A stretch of DNA of 64,000 nt from Carettochelys insculpta (taxonomy: Eukaryota; Chordata; Testudines; Carettochelyidae). The notes under the pieces were generated by a model that was not told the DNA's origin, searched no databases, and was given only the letters and a program-made list of their open reading frames with translations. The stretch is taken from NCBI RefSeq assembly GCF_033958435.1, contig NC_134152.1, positions 13,812,001 through 13,876,000 of the forward strand, read 5' to 3'. The stretch's first letter is position 1, and each line of letters begins with the position of its first letter. Below are positions 55,371 through 64,000 of the stretch, in pieces. Made by a program: the position numbers and the translations under genes.

Positions 55371-55819
55371 CACTGTCTAGGGAAGTAGTTTAGTTTGAGT
55401 TTATCACTGAAAATTGTACTTTAACCTTTCCAAATGTAAATTAGATGTTACACCTAATCTTTCACAAAACATAGTGTGAAAATGCTGATCAAAATGACAT
55501 TTTTTGTTTAGTTCACATCAGAGGATATTTTTATATAAGCCAATATATGTGTATAATTCAATTAGGCTAAGCTTGTGGTTAGACTTTAGCAGCAGAACAT
55601 ATTAAAATCACATCTTTTTTAGGATGGTGTATGTCCAGTTTTTTCTACACTTAGATTCCCATCTTGCCTTTCCCTCCACTCTTCACCCCTCCAAAAATTT
55701 CTGTTTTAGTTAATGAAAAGTGGAACTTCCTTGGTGATCGCAGAAGTGCAAACAGGGACTTATATGGGGAATCTGGCATTTCTACTAGCATGCAGCATAA
55801 GCCTGCTTAGGGATATTCA
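55371..55819. other. intron 5, nothing recognised
   Basis: AT-rich sequence after the CR1; no feature seen. Confidence 0.4.
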
Positions 55820-56114
55820 GGGTGAATCTACAGTAGGGAAAAAAGTCAAGTTGAGCTACACAATCCTAGCTATGCCATTAGTGTAGCTGGAATCAACGTA
55901 TCAGAATCGACTTCTTCTCTAGTGTAGTCCGGGGCTTGGGAGTCTTGCATCAACATCCGTCTCTTACTCCATGCTGCAGTGTACAGTTCAGGGGTCGATG
56001 GTCGAGCCCAGAGAGGTCAGTTTTGCCACATCTTAACAGACGTAAAAGACACGGCAAAATTGAACTCCAGAAGATTGATCTTCCCACAGTTGATCTTCCA
56101 GTAAGTATGGATTA
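55820..56114. mobile_element. possible Harbinger-like MITE, degenerate
   Basis: The left GGTGAATCTACAGTAGGG and interior segments such as CTAGTGTAGTCCGGG are similar to the TCTACAC-type ends of the MITEs at 8371 and 58334. TTGATCTTCC occurs as a short repeat near the right. The ends cannot be fixed. Confidence 0.35.
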
Positions 56115-56838
56115 GTTGTTAGACAAGATGGTGGTGGGAAAATGGTTCTTTTCTCACTACCCATCAGCTACCAGTGATGGAACTATACCAGTGGGAGCAA
56201 CTGCAGGAATTTGAGAGGGGCAAGGGAAGATAGTGTATACAAGATATAATTGTTTTAAAGCTAAGTAAAGCTACTATATAAATATTTGTTTTATCTTAAA
56301 TTATTCCTTACATTTAGGTTGTAGTTTATTAACTATAGTAATTTTAAACAATTCTACATCTTCGCTTAGCAAGAGGGGAAAAAAAGGCTTTATTTCAGTC
56401 AAACATCGAAATAAAAAGTTTATTGGCAGCCTTGTGCAGGTTATCTGAAAACTCATCCTTAAGCATAGCTACCTAGAAGGAAACTAGTGAAAAACTGTCA
56501 CTGTAGTTTTGGTCTGAGTGAGTGGTCACCATTAATGTTTATGAAATCTGTCTTTCGAAGGTTTTGTCCTCATACTGTTGACTGATTGGCTTGATTATCT
56601 GCTGTGATCTGTCAAGTATATTTTAAAATGTTTGAGTTCTGATACTGCTACTTATTCCCTGTGCTTATTTGTTATTTTTCACATCTACAAGAAATTTTGT
56701 ATGAAAAATGGGCATTTTTGAATGTTTAATTTGTTTGCATCCTGACACTTTATAAATTTGCACTGGAGTATTTATATGCATATTTTAATTAAGCCACTTT
56801 AGAAGCAATTTAATTGGAGTTGCCATTGTTTGTTACAG
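56115..56838 (+). other. end of intron 5
   Basis: AT-rich sequence with acceptor TTTGTTACAG before exon 6. Intron 5 is about 20.0 kb long. Confidence 0.5.
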
Positions 56839-56908
56839 CATTCCGAAGAAAAAACAAAATCTGCAGTGATTGATCTAACAGAAGAAGAAAAGCACAATTT
56901 TAATAAAG
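56839..56908 (+). CDS. ATF7IP2: host gene exon 6 of 7, SUMO-interaction motif
   Basis: The exon is 70 bases long, with acceptor TTTGTTACAG and donor AAAG|GTGAAG. It starts in phase 0, fitting exon 5, and ends with one base of a split Gly codon. It encodes HSEEKTKSAVIDLTEEEKHN and FNK. VIDLTEEE is a textbook SUMO-interaction motif: a hydrophobic core followed by acidic residues. ATF7IP-family proteins carry such a motif, through which they bind SUMO and SUMO-modified partners in heterochromatin. This exon is the strongest single clue to the gene's identity. Confidence 0.6.
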
Positions 56909-58333
56909 GTGAAGGACAAATGTTTATAGAGATACTGAAAAAGAAAATTTGAAATATAAAAGAAGTAATTGTGAAATATCTGATTTAAACCTACAACAAG
57001 TAATGTTGTGGCATTGTGAGATGGGTGTATAGTCCTTAAAACAAAAATCTTTCTTCTGACGGGACTTGCAATCCAAGTATAGTTCCGAAATAGTTTGCTT
57101 TGTAAAGGATATGTGCTTATTAACTCATGGATCCAATGTCCCAACTGTAATGATATATGACCCTGCTAATGCAACTGTTCCTGGTCCCTCTCTCCAGTGA
57201 TACAAACAGATGCCAGTCAAGAACCAGTACTTCACTAAGATTGAAGGCTGTAGCTGACCTGTCTGTTCCCATCAGCTGAACTAAAATAGGAGCTAGGAAC
57301 TAAGATCCAGTTACTCACAATATAGCCTGATTTACCTTCTTAAGTATCCCCCATAATGGAGTCAGACTACTGTTCCTTGTTTACCTGCTCCCGCCCACAG
57401 AATAAGATGGCTACTTAAGTACCACTGGTCCTGCAATGAGAAGACCTCAGTTAGGTGTAGAGGTGAGCAGGGCATGTAGTAGTCACAGATAGGGAGAGCA
57501 CAATAGGGACCTTTGTGGGTCGTATGTTTGGAGAACTCTAGTTTCTGGTAAATAACTTTTTTTTTCCCCTATGTAACTGTCCAGCTTCAGATTTGAACTC
57601 AAGTAGTTTGGTACAGTGAAATTTGTTGCTTGGTGATGTACTGTCTTGGGGTGATTTGTAATCTTATCTTTTGTAAACTAAGTAAAGTTTGTTCTCTGTC
57701 AAGTCCTGGATGGGAGAGTTCAGGATCCTGGAGTGAACAAATGTTTTTGCTGGTACGGGAGTGGGAGGATCACATGATCTCCCCATGTGACTTCATCTCA
57801 CCCCACCAGCCTAAAACCCCCATGTTCTTCACCTCCTAGATAGCTCCCTTCTCCATCCCATGTTTCCTGGGGGAGAGACAGATGGAGGAGAAAGGAGCTA
57901 GTGGGAAAAGTAGCCGAACCCTCAGCCCCTGCACAGAGCTGCCGTGTGTGTGTACAGAACTCAGTACAGTGTTCTGCTCATTTCCCCGACAGAAGGGGCA
58001 GCAAGAAAAGAAGCAGAACTACTGGCCCTGGCCAGTTTCTACAGAGCGACATGGCATGTCTTTGATGGGGCTGGGGGCATTGTGGTGCTTTCTTTCCCTG
58101 CCCTTGACACTGGGAAAGGAGCTCCGTAGAAGAGGAGGGGGTGTAGACCCAGGCCAAAGAAATGGAGAGGAGATGTGAGGGGTCAGATGTCTCCTGTGTT
58201 ATTCCAGTATACCCATACCAGCTAAAAATAGCTTGATGGTATGGCATACTGGAGCATGATGCCTTTGCAGTTCTGTGCAGGAAACAGTACTAGTGGTGAT
58301 GAATAGTTTGGTAAATTGCCTGCTTCCATTTCA
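56909..58333 (+). other. intron 6, left part
   Basis: Mixed to AT-rich sequence. Open frames of 60-98 codons between 57630 and 58250 overlap on both strands and resemble no known family. No repeat ends recognised. Confidence 0.4.
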
Positions 58334-58598
58334 AGGTATGTCTACAGTAGACATAGAAGTTGACTGCCAATACGCAATTTTAGTTACGCCAATTGTGTAC
58401 CTAAATTGATTTATCCACTGTCGACTTCCATGTCTATCAACATGGCACAAGGTGAACCTTCCTTATTCCTTGCCTCTTGCGAGGTGTACAGGGGATGGCG
58501 TTGGCTCCTGAGAGCACCATTTCTTGCATTTGCAAAATGAAACCCTGGAAGATGGACCCTGAGCAGCTTGACCTGCTGTAGTGTGGCTCTAGCCTCAG
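58334..58598. mobile_element. Harbinger-like MITE
   Basis: The left end AAGGTATGTCTACAGTAGAC is partly complementary to the right end (complement GGCTAGAGCCACACTACAGC). Inside, ATTGATTTATCCACTGTCGAC and GAAGTTGACTGCC form further short palindromes. It resembles the MITEs at 8371 and 13714 but is more decayed. Confidence 0.4.
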
Positions 58599-59059
58599 GG
58601 TGTACAGAACTAACATTCTGATTTGGAGTTAAAAAGTACTGTGCTCTTGATTTTGTTTTTAATTAATTTTAAAATTGCATCAGAATCTTTGTAATAATTA
58701 AAGATCAGATGCCAGTTTTTGCAGGAGGATGGGTATTAGGCAGTATCCTGGAAAAAATTCCATTTAAAACAATAAGCTTCTTCATTGTTAGTAACAAAGA
58801 GATAGCCATGCCAGTATGCCAGTATATTCTATCAAAACAAAAAAGCATCCCAGTAGCATTTTAAAGACTAACAAAATAATTTATTAGGCGATGAGCTTTC
58901 GAGGGGCAGACCCACTTCTTCAGACTGTAGCCATACCAGAACAGACTCAATATTTAAGGCACAGAGAGCCAAAAATAGTAACCAAGGTTGACAAATCAGA
59001 AAAATATTATCAAGGTGAGCAAATCAGAGAGCAGAGAGGCAGAAGCGGGGGAGGGGGAG

Positions 59060-59659
59060 TCAAGAATTAGATAAAGCCAAGTATGCAAACGAGCCCCAAT
59101 AATGACCTAGAAATTTCCCATCCTGGTTCAAACCACATGTTAATGTGTCACCTTTGAATATAAAAGAGAGTTCAGCAGCCTCTCTTTCCAAACTGTTGTG
59201 AAAATTCCTCTTCAGTAAGATGTAAACTTTCAGATCATTAACAGAATGGCACACTCCATTAAAGTGTTGACTGACAGGTTTGTGAATCAGGAGTGTTTTT
59301 ATGTCTGTTTTATGCCCATTAATTCTTTGTCTAAGAGAGTTTGAAGTCTGTCCAATATACAAAGCATTTGGGCATTGTTGGCGCATGATGGCATATATAA
59401 TTTTAGTTGAGGAACACGAGAATGTGCCCGTGATTCTGTGAATAGTCTGGTTAGGTCCAGTGATGGTATTTCCAGAATAGATATGTGGACAAAGATGGCA
59501 ACGGGCCTTGTTGCAAGGAAAAGTTCCGGGACTGGTGTTCCTGCGGTATAGACTGTGGTTGTGGATGAGAATCCTCATAAGGTCGGGAGGTTGTCTGTAG
59601 GAGAGAACAGGCCTGTCATCTAGGGCCTTCTGGAGTGTGGCATCCAGATTAAGGCCTAG
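59060..59659 (-). pseudogene. Penelope-like GIY-YIG domain, left arm
   Basis: Read from right to left, the 172-codon frame (59578-59060) has SPGTFPCNKARCHLCPHIYS, then CxxC-type spacing, IIYAIMRQQCPNALYIGQTS with the GIY-YIG-like YIGQT, LRQRINGHKTDI with the catalytic Arg and His, PVSQHFN, and NSLEREAAELSFI. This is the endonuclease end of a Penelope-like ORF, which nicks target DNA. The frame is open to its natural-looking end. Upstream coding (NLDATLQKALDD) runs to the axis near 59659. The RT domain that should come before it is absent. Confidence 0.8.
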
Positions 59660-60460
59660 GTAACAGGCCTGTTCTCTCCTACAGACAACCTCCCAACCTT
59701 ATGAGAATTCTCACCCACAACCACAGTCTATACCGCAGGAACACCAGTCCTGGAACTTTTCCTTGCAACAAGGCCCATTGCCAACTTTGTCCACGTATCT
59801 ATTCTGGAAATACCATCACTGGACCTAACCAGGTTATTCACAGAATCACGGGCACGTTCTCATGTTCCTCAACTAAAATCATATATGCCATCATGCGCCA
59901 ACAATGCCCAGATGCTTTGTATATTGGACAGACTTCAAACTCTCTTAGACATAAAAACACTCCTGATTCACAAACTTGTCATTCTACACTATGGCCATTT
60001 CTAAGTTTACTAATAAAGCGCTGAAAAACATATTCAGCACCTCATTAGTATACCGGCAGCCATGGCACTTCGAAATAGATGTGGCTCGCTGCTGCACGGC
60101 TCATCCAGATGGGGCTCCTTTTCAAAAGGACCCTGGCAACTTTGAAATCGACTTATTCCTATCTGGACAAGCCGCGAGGTGGCGAGCCGTGTCAATTTCT
60201 AAGTGTCACGGCTGCCGGCATTCTAATGAGGAGCTGAATATGTATTTCAGTGCTTCATTAGTAAACTTTGAAATGGCCATTTGCATGGCTTGTAATGGAG
60301 TGGGCCATTCTGTTAATGACCTGAAAGTTTGGATCTTACTGAAGAGGAGTTTTCACAACAGTTTGGAAAGAGAGGCTGCTGAACTCTTTTATATTCAAAT
60401 GCGACACGCAAACATGTGGTTTGAACTGGGATGGGAATTTTCTAGGTCATTATAGGGGCT
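59660..60460 (+). pseudogene. Penelope-like GIY-YIG domain, right arm, split by a MITE
   Basis: The + strand copy starts with RPVLSYRQPPNLMRILTHNH-type sequence near 59665. It runs through NTSPGTFPCNKAHCQLCPRI and PDALYIGQTSNSLRHK to about 59960, where a deletion removes RINGHKTDI including the catalytic His. A MITE then separates this from the end, NDLKVWILLKRSFHNSLERE (about 60317-60390). It is clearly inactive. It is the mirror image of the left-arm frame. Confidence 0.8.
59994..60286. mobile_element. MITE with about 55-base inverted ends
   Basis: GGCCATTTCTAAGTTTACTA at the left and the complement of the right end, GGCCATTTCAAAGTTTACTA, begin a near-perfect inverted repeat of about 55 bases ending in CACCTCATTAG / CTCCTCATTAG. 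The middle contains CTTCGAAATAG and CCTTTTCAAAAGG. The matching place in the left arm has no such insert. No coding capacity. Confidence 0.8.
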
Positions 60461-60703
60461 CGTATGCATACTTGGCTTTATCTAATACTTGACACCCCCC
60501 GCCCCTCTACTCTCTAATTTGCTCACCTCGATTATATTTTTCTGATTTGTCAACCTTGATTACTATTTTTGGTTCTCTGTGCGTTAAATATTGAGTCTGT
60601 TCTGGTGTGGCTATGATTTGAAGAAGTGGGTCTGTCTCGTGAAAACTCATCACCTAATAAATTATTTTGTTAGTCTTTAAAGTGCCACTGGACTGCTTTT
60701 TTT

Positions 60704-60944
60704 TCTCTGTTGTTGTTACATTTCTAAACTGCCATTTTACTGTTCCTGTGCTGTTAAAGGGCTCTTGCTTCCCACCTAGACAATGTTGCTTTTTAATGGT
60801 GGGTATTTAATGTAGTCATTTGAAGAATATGTGAAACTGTAATTATTTTGGAATAGATGAAGATATTGTGTAATGGAAGATCTTACTCAGAGATGTTCAG
60901 CTAACTGTTAGTTGAATAGTTGGTCTGAATCTAGTATGGGTAGG
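60704..60944. other. intron 6, nothing recognised
   Basis: Short AT-rich stretch between the Penelope pair and a CR1 fragment. Confidence 0.4.
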
Positions 60945-61235
60945 AATAAGAGCTTAAGAGTGACCATACTGAGTCACACCAGTGGTCCATGTAGCCTGCT
61001 ATTTTGGTGTGTGACAATGGCCAGTGCCAGCTACTTTAGAGAAAATGAACGGAACAGGGCAATTTAGCCAAGTGATCTGTCTGTCATTGACTGCTAGCTT
61101 CTGGCAAAATCAGGTGTTGCGGGACATGCAGAGTATGAGATTGCATGCTTGACATCTGAGCTATCAGCCATTGATACCCTTATCCTTCATGAACTTATGT
61201 AATTCTCTTTCAATCAGTATATAACATATCAAGAC
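60945..61235 (-). mobile_element. CR1 LINE 3' fragment, old
   Basis: The + strand reads GAGTGACCATACTGAGTCAC, CCAGTGGTCCATGTAGCCTG and ACAATGGCCAGTGCCAGCTA, up to CATGAACTTATGTAATTC. This is the complement of a CR1 3' end of a subfamily related to the copy at 17444, but much more diverged. Confidence 0.75.
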
Positions 61236-61529
61236 GGACAATTAGATGGACTGAAGATTGAACTGTTCCCATTTCTCTTATGTAATGATAGACCATAAAT
61301 ATTAGGCTGGAGCACTTGAGCAATATGAACAGTTTTGCACTCAGCTGCCTGTGTGTTTCATTGGGAAATGGAGATTTCATCGCTCAGAGTCCTCAGTTTA
61401 CAACCTTTCACAATCTTGAGAAATCTCCAGTATGTAAACAAAGCCCAACAATATGTGAAATACAGGTTTTTAACCCAGTTCACTTTCAATTAGGAGAAAA
61501 TTACAGTTTTTGAAATATTTTGTTCACAG
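61236..61529 (+). other. end of intron 6
   Basis: AT-rich sequence ending with acceptor TTTTGTTCACAG before exon 7. Intron 6 is about 4.6 kb. Confidence 0.5.
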
Positions 61530-61633
61530 GCAAGGTAAAAGAACACCAATATTCTGCATCAAAGAAAGGTAATTCAGAGCCAGGAAGCCCCAAATCAGAT
61601 TGTCATGAGCCACCAGCACAAGCGTCAGCTAAG
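61530..61633 (+). CDS. ATF7IP2: host gene exon 7 of 7 in window
   Basis: The exon is 104 bases long, with acceptor TTGTTCACAG and donor AAG|GTAATT. Its first two bases complete the Gly codon from exon 6, and it ends in phase 0. It encodes KVKEHQYSASKKGNSEPGSP and SDCHEPPAQASAK, a hydrophilic linker. The C-terminal fibronectin-type domain known for ATF7IP-family proteins is not seen, and it would lie beyond the window. Confidence 0.5.
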
Positions 61634-61792
61634 GTAATTTTTTGTTTCTTAAGCTTTCTACATTTTTTTATATATCAAATTTACAGTGCTTACAAATTCC
61701 AACTGACTAGCTCTTCATGAGTCTATAGCATATATAATATACTGGGAATTAAAACAGACTTTTAAAAGACATTTATGGTTTTCAGTTGTTGG

Positions 61793-61985
61793 GAAGGGGT
61801 AGCTCAGTGGTTTGAGTATTGGCCTGTTAAGCCTAGGGTTGTGAGTTCAGTTGTGGAGAGGGCCATTTAGGGATCTGGGGCAAATAGGTAAAAAAAGGGA
61901 TGGTGCTTGGCCATGCCAAGTGGGCAGGGGACTGGACTTGATGACCTCCTGAGGTCCCTTCTAGCTCTACAAGATGTGTATCATT
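61793..61985 (+). mobile_element. tRNA-derived SINE (Cry type), copy 2
   Basis: TAGCTCAGTGGTTTGAGTAT holds the A box, and GGTTGTGAGTTCAGT the degenerate B box. The tail has GGACTGGACTTGATGACCTC and CTGAGGTCCCTTCTAGCTCT. It is the same family as copy 1 at 2304, in the same orientation. Confidence 0.85.
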
Positions 61986-64000
61986 ATATTTATTTTAAAC
62001 TAAATTGCTTGATAAAGGGTAAGTTTACTCTTTTAAGCCACAAGGAGGTAGTATTGTATTATGAAAGAGTAGTAAAGTCTTCAGTGACCTTGAAATACTT
62101 TTACTGCAGTAATAGCTCCTAAAACGGTAAGGACTCTTAACAAAAATACCAACTCTAAGAAGAAGCAATACCAAAGGAAGAACATTATTTAGATAAGCAT
62201 TGCTACATGCAAAAAACTATTATCGAAGATGTGTCAGTAGAAGAAATCTTATTGTGGGACAAAGAGCAAAAGGCAAGGAGAAATTCAGTCAAGGGTAAAA
62301 AAAATGCCTTTCTGCAATTTAGTTGAAAAGAGGGTGGAAAAGTTCACTCATCAGTGGTCCAACACTCTATGTATTCAGATCTGCTCCAGTGTCAGAAAAA
62401 AACAGCTAGAATGAGGGACCAGTAATTTAAAGGTCAAATCTAAAATCCCATGTTTTATTACTATTGGACAGCTAGGATTCTCAGATTTTTGATGGGTTTA
62501 AAAATCATGTGGTTTTGTCCTGATAAGTCACAAGTTACCAGCCCTTATAATCAGGTATTTATCACGTCTTTGTTTTCAACCCTGTAATTCTAACGTAATA
62601 TTTAGCAGATGACATCTCATAAATTACTATACTTAGACATGAATACTTTGTGTACTTTTAAAGCTGGAATTCCCAGTATGTTGTTAACTGCTAAGCATAC
62701 AAGTAAGCCTGAGACTTATTAACAAGCCCTTGTCAGTTAATTCTGCTGGTGGACCTACGTTAAAACAATTAACCAGTTAAATGTTATTGTTTAACTGGTT
62801 AACTATTTTATCATTCCTAATTCCCATCTGATTTGAAGTACTATAAAATATTGGCCACTACTTTTATCAATTTCCAGGATAGTGGCAACTACAATGTTCA
62901 GAATTGGTATGTTTTTGGTGGGGCAAATGAGGTGGAATTGAACCAGATTATTGTATGGACTGAGCACCACATGCTATCATATGGGTACAGCAAACTGTCA
63001 CACTTCATTCAGGAAAAAAGATCAAAGGGAGGGGAGAAAGAGATGGTAGTTGTTCTTCCAAGTTCCACCCACAAATATAAGCTTGACTCATATGAATTGC
63101 TGGAAGGAGGCAATGTTCACAATAGGTTGTGCATATGTTCAAGACATGATCATCTATGGTCTCTGTGGTCCATCAGTTTCTCATATCAGGAGTATTTGAA
63201 CATTCTGTTTGGGTTTTATTAAGCTGCTTTGCCTGTGGGAGTTTACCCTGCTGGGTTCCGCAGAACTTCTTTTACTTGTCTGCTTCTTGATTGTGGACTA
63301 AAATAAAAATCAGTAGCAGCTCTAAAACATCACCCTCATACCAAAATGACAGAGAATTCACTGTGAATAGTGTAGATCTTCAGTCTGTGCCCCCATTCCA
63401 TTCTTGTATCATGCATGCTTGGATTAGCCAGGGCATAAAGTGTCATGATTGGATATATGAATTAACAAGCCGCTGAGAAGTATGCGTCACCTCATGTGTC
63501 TTGGATCTGTTATTACAGACACACATAAGTGTCACTTGTTACTTAATTCATGTTTTTAAGGTTCTCTTCATCAGTAATTGCTAACTCTTCTCGTAAGGTG
63601 CGTGTGTGTAAATATAAAAATAGCAACTTGGGAAAGGAGCTGTATTCCATACTGTTGCATGCTAGCACACATTTTGTACCATTGGAATGCCACTTTAAAG
63701 GATACACCACATAACACCTTCAGTTTTGTTATGGCATAAGATATCAAATCATCATCAACTGGGTAAAATCTGTTTCTGTCCACGCAGGAAAGTTTTGCAG
63801 ACCTTGGGCTGTAAGTGTAAAACCAGATATGGTAATGGGATTTTATAGTCTTTTATGGACTATGATTTTTGTGATCTGTCTGTTAGGTTTATGAGAAGCA
63901 CACGGGAATTTTTTCTTGGGAAAAGGCATTGGGCTGTATTGATTGAGAATGGAGTAGCAAAACAGCATGTGCTGTCTCACTCACATATGCTGTCTGTCTG
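61986..64000 (+). other. intron 7, right end of window
   Basis: AT-rich sequence. One open frame of 129 codons lies at 62833-63222 (+) with the segment LSYGYSKLSHFIQEKRSKGG; I recognise no family, and it has no splice acceptor that fits the host gene. No repeats with clear ends are seen. The next exon of the host gene was not found before 64000. Confidence 0.35.

Larger units (their letters stand above)
58838..60703. mobile_element. two Penelope-like elements head to head, large inverted repeat
   Basis: The left arm (about 58838-59615) and right arm (about 59660-60703) are inverted copies with the axis near 59640. Both outer ends carry AAAGACTAACAAAATAATTT, GATGAGCTTTCG-like hairpin sequence and GTGGGTCTG, typical of Penelope-like terminal repeats in reptiles. 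Both arms encode the same C-terminal GIY-YIG part on opposite strands. The right arm also contains a MITE that the left arm lacks. The arms differ at many bases, so they are either two insertions or an old inverted duplication. Confidence 0.8.

Noticed and set aside
57630..58250. Overlapping frames of 60-98 codons in intron 6
   Set aside because: They lie in two frames and both strands over the same bases, with no splice sites that fit the host gene and no recognisable family.
1..64000. CRISPR arrays, prokaryotic operons or phage genes
   Set aside because: No regularly spaced repeats and no ribosome-binding sites are present; introns, LINEs and SINEs show that this is a vertebrate nuclear sequence.

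Overview
This window is nuclear DNA of a reptile, most likely a cryptodiran turtle. The signs are CR1 LINEs with the (ATGTTCTT)n-type 3' end, two copies of a tRNA-headed, CR1-tailed SINE of the Cry type, DIRS-type tyrosine-recombinase retrotransposons, Penelope-like elements, PIF/Harbinger and hAT transposons, and split genes with GT/AG introns. There are no operons, CRISPR arrays or prokaryotic genes. The species cannot be fixed from the sequence alone.

The one host gene I can support lies on the + strand. Seven short exons (3147-3281, 3587-3667, 6689-6858, 36099-36169, 36812-36876, 56839-56908, 61530-61633) have consensus splice sites and compatible phases, and they join into one 232-codon open frame. 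It carries a basic coiled-coil stretch and a VIDLTEEE SUMO-interaction motif. I read it as the middle of an ATF7IP/ATF7IP2 (MCAF) family gene; both ends of the gene lie outside the window.

Almost everything else is intron filled with mobile DNA. From left to right: the 3' end of DIRS copy A (1-921); a decayed hAT transposon with 8-bp target duplication and a SINE inside it (1057-3036); a C-rich minisatellite with an insertion (5100-5680); a GC-rich repeat (6905-7270); a PIF/Harbinger transposon carrying both its Myb-like gene and its transposase gene, the latter split by a related MITE (9997-15318); and a three-level nest at 16862-28491, where DIRS copy B is interrupted by a CR1 and by the almost full-length DIRS copy C. 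Then come LTR-like blocks (28725-30338), a CR1 with an RTE-type LINE inserted in the same reading frame (31573-33835), small CR1, Penelope and MITE fragments, and a second nest at 38473-47398 (DIRS copy E with an LTR-like insert and the best preserved DIRS copy, D). This is followed by an LTR-less endogenous retrovirus on the minus strand (47399-52723) that abuts a long CR1 (52724-55370). The right part holds two head-to-head Penelope-like elements with GIY-YIG domains (58838-60703), an old CR1 piece and a second SINE.

No protein-coding mobile element here looks fully competent: every DIRS, retroviral, Harbinger and hAT coding region has frameshifts, deletions or lost catalytic residues. The longest clean retroelement frame is a 631-codon CR1 reverse transcriptase (17636-19531, minus), but it lacks its endonuclease. 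I found no convincing undescribed system. The most informative structures are the DIRS nests with their internal complementary region, the in-frame CR1-RTE chimera, the CR1 tail that bridges a 1.2-kb deletion, and the Harbinger transposase split by a related MITE.
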